Below, in pieces: positions 11,207-24,213 of a stretch of 64,000 nucleotides of DNA. The notes beneath the pieces are model-generated. The model was not told the origin of the DNA and searched no databases. It saw only the letters and a program-made list of their open reading frames with translations. The position numbers were made by a program, and so were the translations under genes. The stretch comes from Turnera subulata (lineage: Eukaryota > Streptophyta > Magnoliopsida > Malpighiales > Passifloraceae), in assembly GCA_028386065.3 (NCBI GenBank), contig JAKUCV010004324.1, positions 62,001 to 126,000 on the forward strand, in the 5' to 3' direction. Numbering within the stretch: the first letter of the stretch is position 1; every line of letters starts with the position of its first letter.

Positions 11207-11978
11207 AAGTTGTCACCGGAGTTGGCCAAAAATAACCTCAAGCAATTAGCGAGGATTGTAGCTTTGAATAACCTCTGTGACGACAAGTAATGGTGGTGGG
11301 GTTAAAGCTAGTTAATATTCACACCCTTCGCAAATTGCACGCCCTAGAGTGATTGTTGTCACAACATTCAGAACGTGCTCATTCGGTGCACTTTAGTGGG
11401 AAAAAATGTGTCCGTTTAGCAAGTCTCCGACGGATGTGATATGGTACACCTAAAAATTTCCCAAGTCTTATCCTTAAGTTTCTAGAATAGTTAAATCTTA
11501 TTGTGATATAACAACGCAGATTAATAAATAGAGCATAAGCCCGATTGATTAGTTAGCACACGCCCTTTAGCATTTTCCAGCATATCATATGATTACGAAA
11601 ATTGATCACTTATTGCTTTTCTTTTTGTTTATATATGTCCACCCCATTCTTCTGCACGAAAAAAAGAACAAATCAAGCGGCTTTGTGTTAGAATATATGC
11701 TGAAACAATTTTGAAGTTATTATATTAATTATGCTAGCCTTTCAAAGGTGTACAATATTTCACTAGACTATTAGTGGAAAATGCGTAAACAAATAAAGTC
11801 AATCTCATAATTGTTTTTTCTCAATATATATCTTACATTATACATACCAAATCCCTTGAATTATGTTAGTTTCACACACTTAACTAATGTTGTTTGGTTG
11901 TGATGATTGACAGTGATTAAGAGGCCCAATCCCTTAATTATATGTAACACATATCATCATCAACTGCAAATAGGGTGA
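11207..11978. other. Spacer without a recognisable gene
   Basis: AT-rich sequence between the copia element and the LINE tail. No open frame or RNA gene is recognised. Confidence 0.6.
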
Positions 11979-12202
11979 GTTTGGTACTAATTATCGCATG
12001 TCCATATGATTCCAGTATGCATATTCTTCACGAGAAACCAACCAAGGGGCTGACTGGATTGCTAAAGCTACTCTTGATTTTGTATGTTTGCATGATTGGG
12101 TCATCAACCCACCAACTAGATTGGATGTAATACTTTGTAAGGATTGCACTTAAGTATGAATGAATGATGTTTTTCGACGAAAAAAAAAAGTTTGGTACTA
12201 AT
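11979..12202 (+). mobile_element. 5'-truncated LINE, last 198 bp, with 13-bp target duplication
   Basis: GTTTGGTACTAAT occurs at 11979-11991 and again at 12190-12202. The insert between them (11992-12189) encodes the end of a plant LINE RNase H domain. The frame from about 12032 reads RETNQGADWIAK, the Y/R-E-x-N-x-x-A-D motif, and ends in a TAA at 12150. The insert closes with TTTTTCGACG and an A-run. This is a textbook target-primed insertion with severe 5' truncation. Confidence 0.9.
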
Positions 12203-12322
12203 GAATGACATTTCTACTTATAGTCAAAGCACACACTTCGTACAACTAGAAGACGGAAAAATTTACATTAGATTGTTAAGTGCTCAGCATATCTACACCC
12301 TAGAATAAGTTGGTTTGATTAA

Positions 12323-14212
12323 TTACATGTACAAATTCATCCACTCCATGCCATGGATGTAACTGCTGTCTGGCATGTAAAAGACATCTTCATAACTATC
12401 AATCCCAAATTCCCCAAGAAATGGCGGCTCAATAACTTCCATTGAGAGTGAGGAACTTGGGCTGTTACTCGAAGTCCCTTCATTACGCTCCGATAATCTT
12501 CTTATCTCCTTCTCTGCTTCAGAAAGTTGCTCTTTCAGCCTCAAAATCTGAAAATTAACCATAACAAATTAGTAAGAAAAGCAAACAAAAATTTAAAGCA
12601 TACATCCAAATAGAACATTTGCACAGGAAATCAACATAAAGAAGAGATTCTTCACAAAGATGCATGTGTTAGTAGGAACTTCTCGAATTTGTAACATTTG
12701 CATCATATATTTATTTCCGTGTATGGTAAAGCTACTCATTTCTTTAATGAGAAATCAGGAGTTGGGCTTTGTTCCCACGTGGGAAGAGTGGTCACTTTCT
12801 TGCTTTCCGTCCTAAAAACAAATTGTCATTTGCTGCTCCAGTGGTGGGCCTTGGGCAGGCCCAACTGTAGCAAACAACATTGTACGGATTAAGCTCAGCA
12901 TTATGGTAACTTTTGTTTTTGATGTCGAATGGAGTGGCAGCATTCGTTTCCTTGTCAATTTTGTTCCACTTTTATGTTTGATTTTTATTAGCCTAGTCAA
13001 CAAAATGGCATGGTTCTCCTCAAGCCACGAGTTCATGCAGTCTAAAAAAAACTGGTGGGTCACCATGTCCCTGATTAGTAAAATACTACTGCCAAAGCTA
13101 ATTACTAGTTTTTGGTTTTTCGTGGGGAAGAGCGTAGCAAGGTTAGTCATGAATCACGGGATTAGAATGCACCATTAATAGAATATTAAAGATAAAGAAA
13201 GGTTTTTCCATGTTGAGTGAGTGAGTGAAAAGCTTGTCTAGTAGAGTGATAAACAGTTTATGACTTTGGCCTGTTTGGTCTCCTAGAAACAGGAAGCAAG
13301 CTTGAGGAAAAAGAAACTTGAATTCCTGAAAGCTAACCAAAAAAAAGAAAAGGAACCAAACCAAAGAGAAACAAAAAGAGATGACAAATATCAACTCTAG
13401 TTGATCAAGTGAAAAAATTTTCATGAGCTCAGTCTTATTTATAGGATTCATGATGGCTCACACTTAGGAATAACAAACAGCATCCACTCAACTCTCTAAT
13501 AATTAAAGAATAGCCAAATTGCATGCATCAAGAAACCCTTGCTATACTAAATCAAAATATTATTATAACATAGCGCAGATTGGGAAAAGAAGATATATAT
13601 ATATATATACATATATATAAACAGAGGTAAAGAAACAAACCTCAGATTCAAGTTGGCATTTCTCAACCACTGTATTTTCATGAGAAGCCTTGAGTTTGTT
13701 GTACTCGTCTTCCAGCTTCTTGGTCTTCCAACGAGCTCTTCTGTTCTGAAACCAGACCGCAACCTGGCGGGGGTCCAGTCCCAGCTCTGAAGCGAGCTTG
13801 TCTTTTCTCTCAGACTCTAGCTTGTGTTCATTTCCAAAGTTGAGCTCCAAAAGATTGACCTGCTCGGCACTAAGCTTTCTCTTCTTTGACCCACCATCCC
13901 CGTTTTCTCCACCTTTGTTCTTCTTGCGCCTACGTCGCGGCTTAGGTTCACCTGAACAAAATCATGGAAATTATCAAGTCATGCTATAGTTGTTAACTTG
14001 AGGAAGATGATGATCAGCATTTAAAAGAGTAGTGGAGACATTTTTTGTGCTTTTGAGCTTGTTTATGCATGAAGCGTCACTATGAAATGAGGTTGTGTTT
14101 TAAAAAGAAGAAATACAAAGCACTAACCTTGTTGGGGAACCATTGGCGTGATTAATGCACCTGGGTATAATTGAGAGATGAGTGCCATATGATCTTCAAG
14201 CTTGTGACTCAT
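12323..14212 (-). CDS. HB40: HD-Zip class I transcription factor (HB21/HB40/HB53 clade)
   Basis: Three coding exons on the minus strand: 14212-14128, 13951-13641 and 12547-12323, all with GT/AG borders, giving 206 residues. A basic stretch ([10 protein letters not shown]) precedes the homeodomain at about 51-106, with recognition helix [11 protein letters not shown] (94-104). A leucine zipper follows directly, the mark of HD-Zip proteins. The second intron falls inside the zipper. [13 protein letters not shown] and LGLDPRQ are typical of the HB21/40/53 branch. The short C-terminus ends in an acidic/aromatic patch (EWMNLYM), a common activation motif in class I. In Arabidopsis this clade acts in ABA-linked bud dormancy and root responses; that role is inferred here. 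The assignment to HB40 rests partly on the neighbouring APP1-RCE1 gene order. Confidence 0.93.
13592..13620. repeat. (TA)n microsatellite in HB40 intron 2
   Basis: An alternating TA tract of about 27 bp with a single C interruption, close to the donor side of intron 2 of the minus-strand gene. Confidence 0.8.
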
Positions 14213-14362
14213 GGTTGGCAGTCTTTTTTTCTTGGTGCTCACTCTTTTGTAATCCTATCAATCTTCAGTTCTTACAAGTCTCTGTGTCGCACAGGAAATG
14301 GGGCTTCTTGTTTTTCTTTGAATTTAGTTCGGTGGACAACTAGCAGGCTGAACTTTGCTCTG

Positions 14363-14370
14363 TTATATAG
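14363..14370 (-). promoter_or_regulatory. Candidate TATA box of the HD-Zip gene
   Basis: The minus strand reads CTATATAA about 150 bp before the start codon at 14212, a normal distance for a TATA box with a short leader. No other TATA-like site lies closer. There is no direct evidence of use. Confidence 0.5.
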
Positions 14371-14455
14371 GCCTAGAGAAGGGCCTCTTTGTCAAATGAA
14401 CTTTCTATAGCTACGTGGCAAGAAAGACCTAATCTTCATTGTAATATCAGCACTG

Positions 14456-14540
14456 CCATTTATGATTTATGGATGGATGTGGTAAAAAAAAGGCTAATCC
14501 ATTTATGATTTATGGATGGATGTGGTTAAAAAAAGGCTAA
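14456..14540. repeat. Tandem duplication, 2 x 43 bp
   Basis: A unit starting CCATTTATGATTTATGG and ending in an A-run plus GGCTAA occurs twice back to back (14456-14498 and 14499-14540) with about one change. It lies just upstream of the HD-Zip promoter. Confidence 0.85.
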
Positions 14541-15463
14541 CTTCTTCTCATTTGCTCCATTCCCTTTCTACCCCTCCGGCCTTTACAATTTACTGCTACG
14601 AAAATTAAGCTTAATAAGATTAACATGAGCAGAGGAGAAATTAATGGATGTGGGATTTGACCTTGAATAAATTACAATCAAATACCTCATCCCCCTTTCT
14701 AGCTACCGCTAGTGGAATCTCATGGAAACAAGATTATGTCCTCAAATTAATTAGAAAGTCCGTTTATTCAATTATCCATTATGGATAAGCTGTCTGGCGA
14801 GACTAGGAAACACTGGATAAGAATCTAGGATAGAAGATGGCTTTATGTAATAAGATGTCCGAGTACAACTGTACAAATGAGGACGGTGCTGGATTTGGAC
14901 ATCCAAAAATTCAACAATAATACTTGTGTTCATTGGCTGTTAATTAATCAGGCTAGGGTGGTAGGAGTGGCTTTTAGGCTTTCTCAATTTGGTAAATAAT
15001 GAAGGAATAAGGGGGTGATTATGGTGTGGACAAAGAGCACACGCAATGTTGTAATTTCATAGTAAATGGTTGGGATCCCAAACTTGAGCAGTGACCACCT
15101 CGAAGTCAATAAACAATTCGGAGGAGTTGGCCTCTGGATTTGCACCTGCAACTCACTTTTGTTGTCCAATTGGGTGGTATTCCCTCATTTCCATGTTTTC
15201 CTAACTGGCCCAAGCCGCTCACACTTTTGTAGCTTAGCTTGTGGCTTTTACCATGAGTGGCTCGAGATGAGTGAAAAATGATGATGACCAGTGACTGAAA
15301 GCACTTTCTGGGCTCCGCGAGCTTGTGAAGTGTTTCGAAACTAAGCAATCATAAACTTAGTAATAATGTATCTTGATTTCAAAAGCTAGATATTTTTAAA
15401 TAAAAAAGATTGTAATTAAGCAGCATTATATACTTTTCATTCGACTCATTTCAATATTGCAAC

Positions 15464-15529
15464 ATCTAAGTTTTAATGATAATTTTTTTTTAGGCAAAAA
15501 AGATTGTCAAAATCTAAGTTTCAATGATA
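15464..15529 (-). mobile_element. Micro-retroinsertion, aged
   Basis: 18-bp copies of ATCTAAGTTTTAATGATA (15464-15481 and 15512-15529, one T/C change) flank a 30-bp insert. On the minus strand the insert ends GCCT plus an A-run. Confidence 0.5.
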
Positions 15530-17743
15530 TAACATAGTAAAATTTTGTCACACGCATTACTTACATATTAGTACATACTTTAGAACATATCTGGGTCTTG
15601 AAATTATATTTATTTTTATAATAAGATATTCAGAGTCAAAAACAACTTTGTGATACTATCGGTTGGAACACTCAAAAGCATATGATTAAAATTATAAATA
15701 TTAAATCCCTAATTACCTACTTTTCGAAAATGCACATGGCCCATAAAGGCACTACCCCCTCCCTTTCTGTTTTTGTGAGATGTGGAATGCAAAAGAATTG
15801 ATCAGTGTGGTTTTGTTAAATACAGAGGGAACATGATTTGGATTGTACAAAGAGAGACGAGAACTTTCATATTATATATAGGGAATGCTAATTAAAGATG
15901 TCGTCACTGTTTACGTCTTGACGGTCTTGTTTGGTCGCTACTGGTTCCCGAGATACTGTTTGATCTTTTCTCGGACGGAAGGAAATATGTTTAATCAAAA
16001 CAGTTTCCTAGCTGAATATTCTATCCCGGCTAAAGATTCTGTTGCGATACGCAAAATAACTTGAAATCCTGCATCCAACAAGTGAAGATAGTAATTAAGG
16101 TCTTAATTTGTAAGTGTAGCAGAATTTTTCTTTTGTTACTGTAGCAGAATTAATGTACTCATGATATACATCCTTAGGTTCTCATTTTGCCTTCTTTGTT
16201 TTTCTTTTGTATATTTTCCCTGTTTCCTGCGTGATAAAACAAGTATATGTTGAGTCCCTTTACTTTCCCATCTATTATGTTTTCTTAATATTTTTTCTCC
16301 CATAATTGGGTCACTTCCTTGCCCTTTGATGCTAGATGGTGGCAACATCATAATTAAACATGGACAACATAAGGGATGGAAATATGCATAAGTAGCTCTG
16401 GCTTCACCAACTCTTTCTGGGAATATGTTTTAAGTGTGGTGGACAAGAAGTAGCATCGTGTCTTGTCCAGTAAAAGTTTCTGCGTTGAACTGAGTCAAGG
16501 TATCTGCTACTGAAAGACACACTACTTCAGAAAAAAAAAAGTGAAAAAATTGAAGATGGGAGGATATTTTTCTAGGTGCGATTGCCCAGGTTGGGCAGCT
16601 AATTAGCTTTTCGCTTACACTGATATAGCGCGGGTAGGGACCAATTTCAGTTATAGACTTTGAGAGGGGGAGTTATGGTTCAATTCATTCGACAATTGAA
16701 GTACAGACACGGCCTGACACACAAAGAAAACAGGGTTGAAAGGTACCAAAAGCACCCTATCGTTTTGGGTGGATGATGATAAGAACAAATGCGTTGTCGA
16801 TGTATAGTAGACGACAACAGCCTATATATAGCTACTCCCTTTCCGGTGCTTAATGATTCATTGTGGGATTGGAATTGCAAGTGGAGTGTATAGTCCCCGC
16901 ATTGCTGTTATGTTATGATCCATCAGTTCAATATATATACATATAGCTGGTATTTACTTTTACACATCCTTAATTCCATTATCATTTTTAGTGTTTGTTT
17001 CCTTAATATTCGGAAATTCGCTACATATATATAAGGCCTAAACAACCTTTATGGTTAGCTATATTAGTATATATCTCTCGGTTAGCTCGTGTACGTAGGA
17101 TATCTTCATGGAAACCTTATGCATGGTTGTGAGACTATTTCAATACAGAAGAGTTCAGAAGACAAAAGGAAAAATATAAGCTATGTAATAGTAGTAGTAG
17201 GACTTAAAACAAGAATATCAGAGTCAACAACATAAAAATCAGCAATCCCACGAATTTCTAACAATACATGCATACAAATTAATTGCATATATATGGATCA
17301 TTCATACATACAAATTAATTGAAAATATCGATCATGGAACAAGTAATTCAGTTCATGAAAAAGAATGTGACAAAAGGAGATAGGTATGGTATCATGGTAA
17401 AGATTCCCATCTATAGTAAAAACAACTTTTTTTCCACGTTTGCTGCTGCATGGATGAAAAGGGTGCAGGTGGTGGTGAGGGGTCTACTCAACTCAACTCA
17501 AGGAGAAGTAAGCCGTGCAAGAAGTGATCAAGAGAGAGCGTGGTTTGGCGGAGCCACGAAGTCAAGAGATAAAAAAAAAAGGTTGCCCGAAAGCGAGGGA
17601 GATGCGGACAACATGGCGCACATGGGGCGCAACCAAAGCCTTTTACGCGTGTCACCTCCCCCCAAGAACTGAGGGCCGGGACCACAATCTTTTTATCCAC
17701 CCACGTCTCGCTTTCCTATAGATGCAGACAGTTTTAAACACAG

Positions 17744-17766
17744 TCCCTGCCCCTGCCCCTGCCCTC
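17744..17766. repeat. Short CCCCTG repeat, potential G-quadruplex
   Basis: CCCTGCCCCTGCCCCTGCCC gives four G-runs of 3-4 with 2-base loops on the minus strand. A second C-rich cluster follows at about 17780-17820. Confidence 0.65.
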
Positions 17767-18417
17767 CAATTGGGACTCCTCCCTCCCCTTCACGTTTTGC
17801 CCCTGCCCTCACTCCTCCCCTTAGCCGCCATTGTTTAATTCGTCTTTGATTAGGATTGATTAGGATTAGGAGAGTCCTACTGATTTCTAACCACGTCACC
17901 TGTAGTATTACCCCTTCATTTCGTCACCAATGACGGTACCCCATAATAACTAGCGGTAAATTAATTAACTTTGTTTTTTAACTTGGTTAAACAACCATGT
18001 TTTGTTTTCATTTTCGGGGTGCTTTACTCTTATCAATTCTTTTACAGTCTTCATATAATGGTAACTTGGCGAACATGCTACTACTTGTACTTGGTGCTCA
18101 ATTTTTTTTAAAAAAAACTCTGCCACTACTCTAGTCATATTCTTTTGCTTTTGGTAGTTAGGTCAGGAGACTGGCAAACCAAAAAGTTTACCTTTATTGT
18201 TGTCTGTTGATGCGGATGACATGCACATTGTCATTTAATCCTTCAAAGGAGTACTTGAATTCTTTGTGTACAAAAGAGCATTTGATTGTAGAGTCAGTTT
18301 GATGGTGCAGATTGGTTGTCATCGACATAGATTCAGGAGCCAATATTATAGATACAATATGATCACTCACGGTTGAATACTTAACTGCAGGATTTTTATT
18401 TTGTTTTTGTGAAGTAA

Positions 18418-18490
18418 GTAAACAGACCGGCCAACATTAGAAATGCTGATATTTTAGCTAAACATGCCAAAAAAAAGATCAGGTATTTTG
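18418..18490 (+). pseudogene. Possible LINE RNase H relic
   Basis: One frame reads VNRPANIRNADILAKHAKK, which fits the V-x-R-x-A-N-x-x-A-D-x-L-A-K motif at the end of plant LINE RNase H domains. A stop lies just upstream and nothing else of a LINE is visible. The match is short, so the call is tentative. Confidence 0.35.
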
Positions 18491-19696
18491 GGGGCAGGTT
18501 TGTGTTATCAACCCTCTGGTTCTTAAAAATGGTGTAATTATTCTGTGGATTTTAACTGTTGAATAAAAATCAGTTTCTCGTTCTTTATAAAGAGTTGAGA
18601 AAGATGTAAGGATGGTTATGACTGGTGAGGTGGGACTGGTTGTTAGTGCGTCAAGGGGAACATTGATTGGGTTTCATACTTTATGATCGCACAAATCCAT
18701 GCCTTGATTCTTACAACCTAAGCATGGTAACTTTCCAAGAAGCAATCAGGTTCTGCCACATGTGAAACTCATTGTTTAACTTTTTCTCAATTTGCCAAGG
18801 AGGAGGCGTTTTCTAGAAGGATGAGTGATTTCTAAATCAAGTTGGTAATTAATATATAAGGGATTAAAGATAAGCCTCCGCCATCTTCCTATACACTATC
18901 AATAGGGCTAACTCACATTAAAGTAATCCCAAAGTCAGTAAGAAAGGATAAGGATGAAGGTTACCAAACATCTAAGATAACTATAGAGAGTAGGAGAAGG
19001 AGAAAGAATGGAGGTAAAGACTGTATAGGCTTAAGTCAATTGTATCCTACTCTTCAATATTACCACCATTGTTTTAAGGAAAGAGCACAAAAGTAAAGAA
19101 GGCTGAAGAAGATGCGCATGGCATTGTATCAGATTCCTTTGTATGCTTTTGAGTTGTTTATGTGTCCCAATAAACTTTGCTTTTGACTAAATAAATCAAC
19201 TGGAATGCTTAAACAAATGGGTGTCATGTTTATCCCGACACTCGCAACTCTTGTTTCCCATCTTCCAACTTGATTTAGATGCTGAACAGGTAATTATTTT
19301 GGGAGTTTTTCTCCTTGTGATCTGGCTAATCAGATCTATTCCTTCAATTAAGGGGTATTTAACAAATCCAACAACATCTAATGCTCTAATCTCATTCCGA
19401 ACCATCTCCTCTCCAAAATCTTAACAAAGCCTTCGTTTTCATCCCCTTTTGAAAGGGAATATACAGTGGTCCCTTTTCCCTTTGTTCTTATTGGTCTTGG
19501 ATCTCAGCTTATGCATACATAAAATCCATTAATAATTATTCGCATCATCATTATGACTATACACCCACCTAATATCTGTAATTATATGTCCTTTTAACAT
19601 GGACCATATCTTCCTTTAACTTTGTTTATATCTGAACAGTTCACATGAACCAACCCAGGACATGATAATTGACTCCCTCCTTTTCAGCGAATAAGT

Positions 19697-19751
19697 TGGG
19701 TACGATGTTACTAGTATCAAAAAAAAAAAAAAAATGGGTACGATGTTACTA
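19697..19751 (+). mobile_element. Micro-retroinsertion with 17-bp target duplication
   Basis: TGGGTACGATGTTACTA occurs at 19697-19713 and 19735-19751, both exact. The 21-bp insert is GTATC followed by an A-run, so only about five non-A bases were copied. Confidence 0.7.
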
Positions 19752-19944
19752 CTAGATGACTAGATATAATCTTAACATCACGAGATGGAATGCTAAATTG
19801 TAGAACGAAAACACCAACTCAGAAATATAGACTACATTTAACACTGCGTAGTAATTCATTTGCATTGTTTAATCCGCATTACACCGGTATTCTCTTCACA
19901 CAATTTAATTAGGGGATTTTGTGTTCATTAATACTCACTTTTAG

Positions 19945-20025
19945 GAGATGGGTTTATCTTTTTTTTTTTTGGTTATGAGATGGGTTTATCTTTTTTTTTT
20001 TTGGTTATAAGATGGCTTTATCTTT
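19945..20025 (-). mobile_element. Repeated micro-insertion: two A-tailed inserts between three target copies
   Basis: GAGATGGGTTTATCTTT occurs at 19945 and 19977 and in diverged form at 20009. The copies are separated by T-runs plus GGTTAT. On the minus strand each insert reads ATAACC plus an A-run. Either the same site was hit twice or one insertion plus its target was duplicated as a 32-bp unit. Confidence 0.6.
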
Positions 20026-20398
20026 GTGAGATCGGTATGTGTGTGCATGTGATGATTTGAGTTACGAATATTAGCATGAAAAGTTTTTTCATTTGAAGTC
20101 AAATTTGTTTGTGTTGTAGATGCTACCCACAGTATCCTTCCATGTTTCCCTCGTCCCACACTAAAACCCCCCAGTGCTTTGCACTCTAAAGTTTCTGTCC
20201 ATTCCAGAATTAACAAATCAAAGCCGTACGTGGCTTGGGCTCACACGAAATTGTTTGGATAAAAGAAAACAAATCTTGAGTAGCTTTAGATTTCAACAAC
20301 CCTCGAATTCCGCCTTAATTTGGGCCATTATATGGGTGGGTTATGACTTAATTGTACTATTTTAAATACTTGCTCTCAGTTCAAGGTGCTAAACATTA

Positions 20399-20518
20399 GC
20401 CTACATGTCAAAATTAAACGAGCCTACATGTCAAAATTAAACGAGCCAGCCACAACCAGTGGCCGGCCAATAGCTCTTCCACACGAGCCAATCAAGTAGC
20501 ACGAGCCAATCAAGTAGC
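20399..20518. repeat. Two adjacent tandem duplications (23 bp and 18 bp)
   Basis: GCCTACATGTCAAAATTAAA plus CGA is repeated at 20399-20421 and 20422-20444. ACGAGCCAATCAAGTAGC is repeated at 20483-20500 and 20501-20518. All copies are exact, so the events are recent. Confidence 0.85.
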
Positions 20519-22072
20519 AAGCCATTGCTTAATAAATAGATTTCAGAAAAAATAGGGAAATGTTTCAGCCTAACCCACATCTTACCTATTGGTGAAAGAA
20601 AAGAAGACACTTGATAGTCAAATACTTAAAAAGAAATTCGAAAACCCTTACTTTCCTATTGGAAGGCAAACCCTTAGCTTGTCACTTTCAGCAAAGCAAA
20701 AAGTCCACATAACGCAATTGTGCACGCACATATAGTAAACATTAAAAACACACACTATAAAAGAAAAAAAAAATCCATAACATAAAGTAGGCCAAGCTAT
20801 GCCCTACACTTGAAAGCAAGAAATCTCGCTAACAGCTAAGTTTGTAATCTTTTTTAGGGTTTAAATTATGACTAAAGATTCCAAGTCTCATTGCAGTCAC
20901 ATAATCTACACCATATAGTTTATGATGATAATTAACTATCAAAAAATAATTGTACGAAACGTGGATGGAGGACAACTGGGTGTGTGTCGTTCCATGGTCC
21001 ATTCATTCGTTTCATTTCTCTCCTGTTCCATGGTCTTTTCTGTTCGTTCTGACATATTCCAAGCTGTCCCAATTAACTTCCTTTCCTAATCTCTCCCCTT
21101 ACTTACACTTAGCTTTAGCACATGGTAATCACTCTCATCCATTTTCTTTGATATTGCCTTTACATTTTTTTTTTTATGTTGATGACTTGCTTATCTATAA
21201 CACGTGTTGGGCTAATGGAGTGGCCTGTCCCCTGTGGTATGGTCTGTGTAGGTACGGATTCTCGCAACAATAAAGGGGGTTTCCAGAGGGCTCCCCCAGA
21301 TGCCTTAGATCCAAGCAAAGACATGCTGTGGCTGTGGCCCTTTTTTTTTCCTCCTCTAGTACTGCATTTCGTGGTGGTCCATGCCATTGTGAGGGGGAAA
21401 AAAATAGAAAATGGCACTGCAAAGCCTAACAATCGGTTTAATGCACCAGCAATAGCTGAATCTTTGATTGGTTGGCACTCCTCAGGTGTTTCTGGGAGTT
21501 AGGTTAATCTTTATATCCTTTCGCGATGATTCAAGAAATGTGGAAAACGACTTGTGTTGTGGGTTTTACCACTAGAGTTTCTTTGTTCCATAAGGATAAT
21601 CTTTCTATTCCTCACAGAATCACAAATTAAAATCACTCTAGACCCTGTGGCCTGTTCTCGTAGAGGCAAAATATCCCTCCAGCTTCCCCTTTGAAGAATT
21701 GCTGTAGTAATTATTCGGAATTATCAAATTTTGCTATTTATAATACCCACCAACTCAATTGCGAAATGAGGGATACTGCAAATTAAGGGGAGCCCCAAAC
21801 AGCCAAACTTCTAAATTTTATAATTCACGTGATTGTAGAGTTTTAGTTAGATCCGAGATCCTAAACAATTAGTACTGTAAAATTGTGTTCCCATTAAATC
21901 TAATGGATAGAAATTAAAGGATCCTAGATTTAGCAAGAGGCCGTCTCCTCCTCGGTTTGCAAGTTGCAGCCAGCCAGCCATCACAGTTCATCAATTTTAC
22001 ATCAAGAAAATAAAATTTTACAATAATTCAAAATCCTTTCTGAAAATCCACAAAGCTAGTTAGATATTTTAT

Positions 22073-22119
22073 GTTTCAACTTTTTGTTTTTTTTTTTGGA
22101 TAGAGTTTCAACTTTTTGT
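22073..22119 (-). mobile_element. Micro-retroinsertion
   Basis: GTTTCAACTTTTTG occurs at 22073-22086 and 22105-22118. The 18-bp insert reads TCTATCC plus an A-run on the minus strand. Confidence 0.6.
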
Positions 22120-24164
22120 GAACTTTATATTCTCCTGGAGCGCTCTATAATGGGGTCCCAATCATTCAATTAGATTGTTTTCTTTTCTTGAGTTCCAAAA
22201 AGATTGTTTGGTTTTATCGTGCTCATGAAGTGTCAATGTTAGATTAGATACCATTTTTTCTTTTTGGGCTTGGGTTTGACAATATCTGTACATACGCCAA
22301 CTGATGGCATGTCTCATCTAAAAATAGAGAAGACCCCCCAAGCTGAAACTTTTGGCTCCGTTCTTGAACTCAAAATTCGTTACTGTAATTTGTAACAGAA
22401 CTTTCTTGATCATTGATCCCTCGTAACAAAAATTAATTGATTAAATGTAGGAAGGATTGGTCTCGGGATAAAGGGCTTACTATTACAGCTGTATATGTGG
22501 TCTGAAAATCAAGGATCTTATTTTGTTGAAGGATATTGCAGTCTGAAGTTTGTTTTGTTTTTGGTTGTATGAAGATGAAATTTTTCGTATTGAACCCGGC
22601 ATGCGTATTTGTATGCCGGACCAGACTGTCCTAAGCAAGCTTCCTTAAATTAGTTTACTACTTGAGTTTTTCTTTTTTAAAAAAAATAAAAAAAGAAAAA
22701 GAAGCTGGTTTACTACTGATTGACCACAATTTTTTTTCCAACTGGTTGCTTGTTCCCTGAAACCACAAAGATGTACTTGTTACTTCGGCACTATTCTCAT
22801 CCCATTTGCCATTTTTAGGATGATACTGTTGCTTACTTTAAAATCCACTTGATTAGTCAGACCTAGTTCCACCCTCCCAAAATTGACGTTGTGGATTGAA
22901 ATTTGAAAGGAAGATAAGGACCTAATGCTGATGGAAGTGTTTTATTTTCTTTTGCTATAAGGAGGCAAAGGGTTCAACAGGCTATATGTCATCGTGGGAA
23001 CAACTAACAATCTTTCAGGGACTATTTTGTATATCCATGGGCTATTTTGTTGGTCAACCTTGTGTTATAGTCCTCACGAGCCCAAGTTTAATATATCATG
23101 GACCATTTTATTGAATTAACTGTAGTTTCTGTCAAAACATTGGCCCAAACTCCTCTTAACAAGGTTAGGAACATCGAAAAGGGTCCATTGCCGTTCTATA
23201 CAGACTCTAAGAACCTTTCTTGGGCCGGTTTGTGGGAACACGTAATATATAAAATAAGTTGTCATAATTATATAATATATGTGTGATAATATAATTTTTG
23301 ACATAAATTTTTTTAACAATATAATATTTTAGGGTATAATATAAAAATATTACAATATTTTAGTGTAAAATTTAATATTAAAAAATTATAAAAGTTATAA
23401 TTTTCGGATTTTGGAATGTCCCTCGTCATTTTTACTATTTGGTATAACAATTAATATAAAAATTTTCCGACCACAAAAAAGTAGTGTGGATCTCAATAGC
23501 AAGCAATGTAGCAAAAAGCCAAAAATTAGTACTACATTTCTTGTATCATGTAATAATGTTTTGGTTATCCAAGCAAGCAATGTGATTCGATGAGGCTTTC
23601 TAAATTGTACGAAACGGCAAAACAAACAAAAAAAACCGACATTGGTTTTTCTTTTGAGGTTGTCCACACTACCTCTTTGTCGGGCGGCTTCATATCCAGA
23701 TGCTTGCCGGCCACTGGCCAATGAACTCGCAGTAACTACTAAACTAGACGGCAGAAATGATGAACCAACAACTTGCTTCTTTCAACTTTTGCAGAAATCT
23801 ATGTAGTAGTTGCAAAAATAGTTGGTGATTTCTCAATTAATTGTAGCAACAACTGTTTTGGCAACCTTGATAAGCAATCCAATTCCAAACTCTTTTTCGG
23901 AGATCTTGCACCACATTTTGAGATTTTTCTTTTTTTCCTGTATGCAATCCTCGGTTGAGTTTACAGAAACAAAAAAAAAAAGTTTATCCCAAATTTAGTC
24001 GTAAAGTTTACATATCCAGACTTGTCTATTCTTAACCGAGATTCAAATTGTTTGGAAGTTGAAACTGTAGCGACGAGATGAGAGGAACAAATTACTACTT
24101 TTCTATGAAGCGTTCCGGTTACCTTTGGGAATTCAAGGAAATGGTTTCTGTAACAAAGAATAAT

Positions 24165-24213
24165 AATTTTGCTTGCTCTTTTTTTTTTTTTGAGGAAATT
24201 TTGCTTGCTCTTT
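24165..24213 (-). mobile_element. Micro-retroinsertion with 17-bp target duplication
   Basis: AATTTTGCTTGCTCTTT occurs at 24165-24181 and 24197-24213, both exact. The 15-bp insert reads TCCTC plus an A-run on the minus strand. Confidence 0.65.

Noticed and set aside
17319..17672. Frame of 117 residues
   Set aside because: It runs through A-rich and C-rich simple sequence with no recognisable domain or splice partners.
20950..21502. Plus-strand frames of 107-108 residues
   Set aside because: Low-complexity composition, no conserved motif, and overlapping frames of similar length on both strands.
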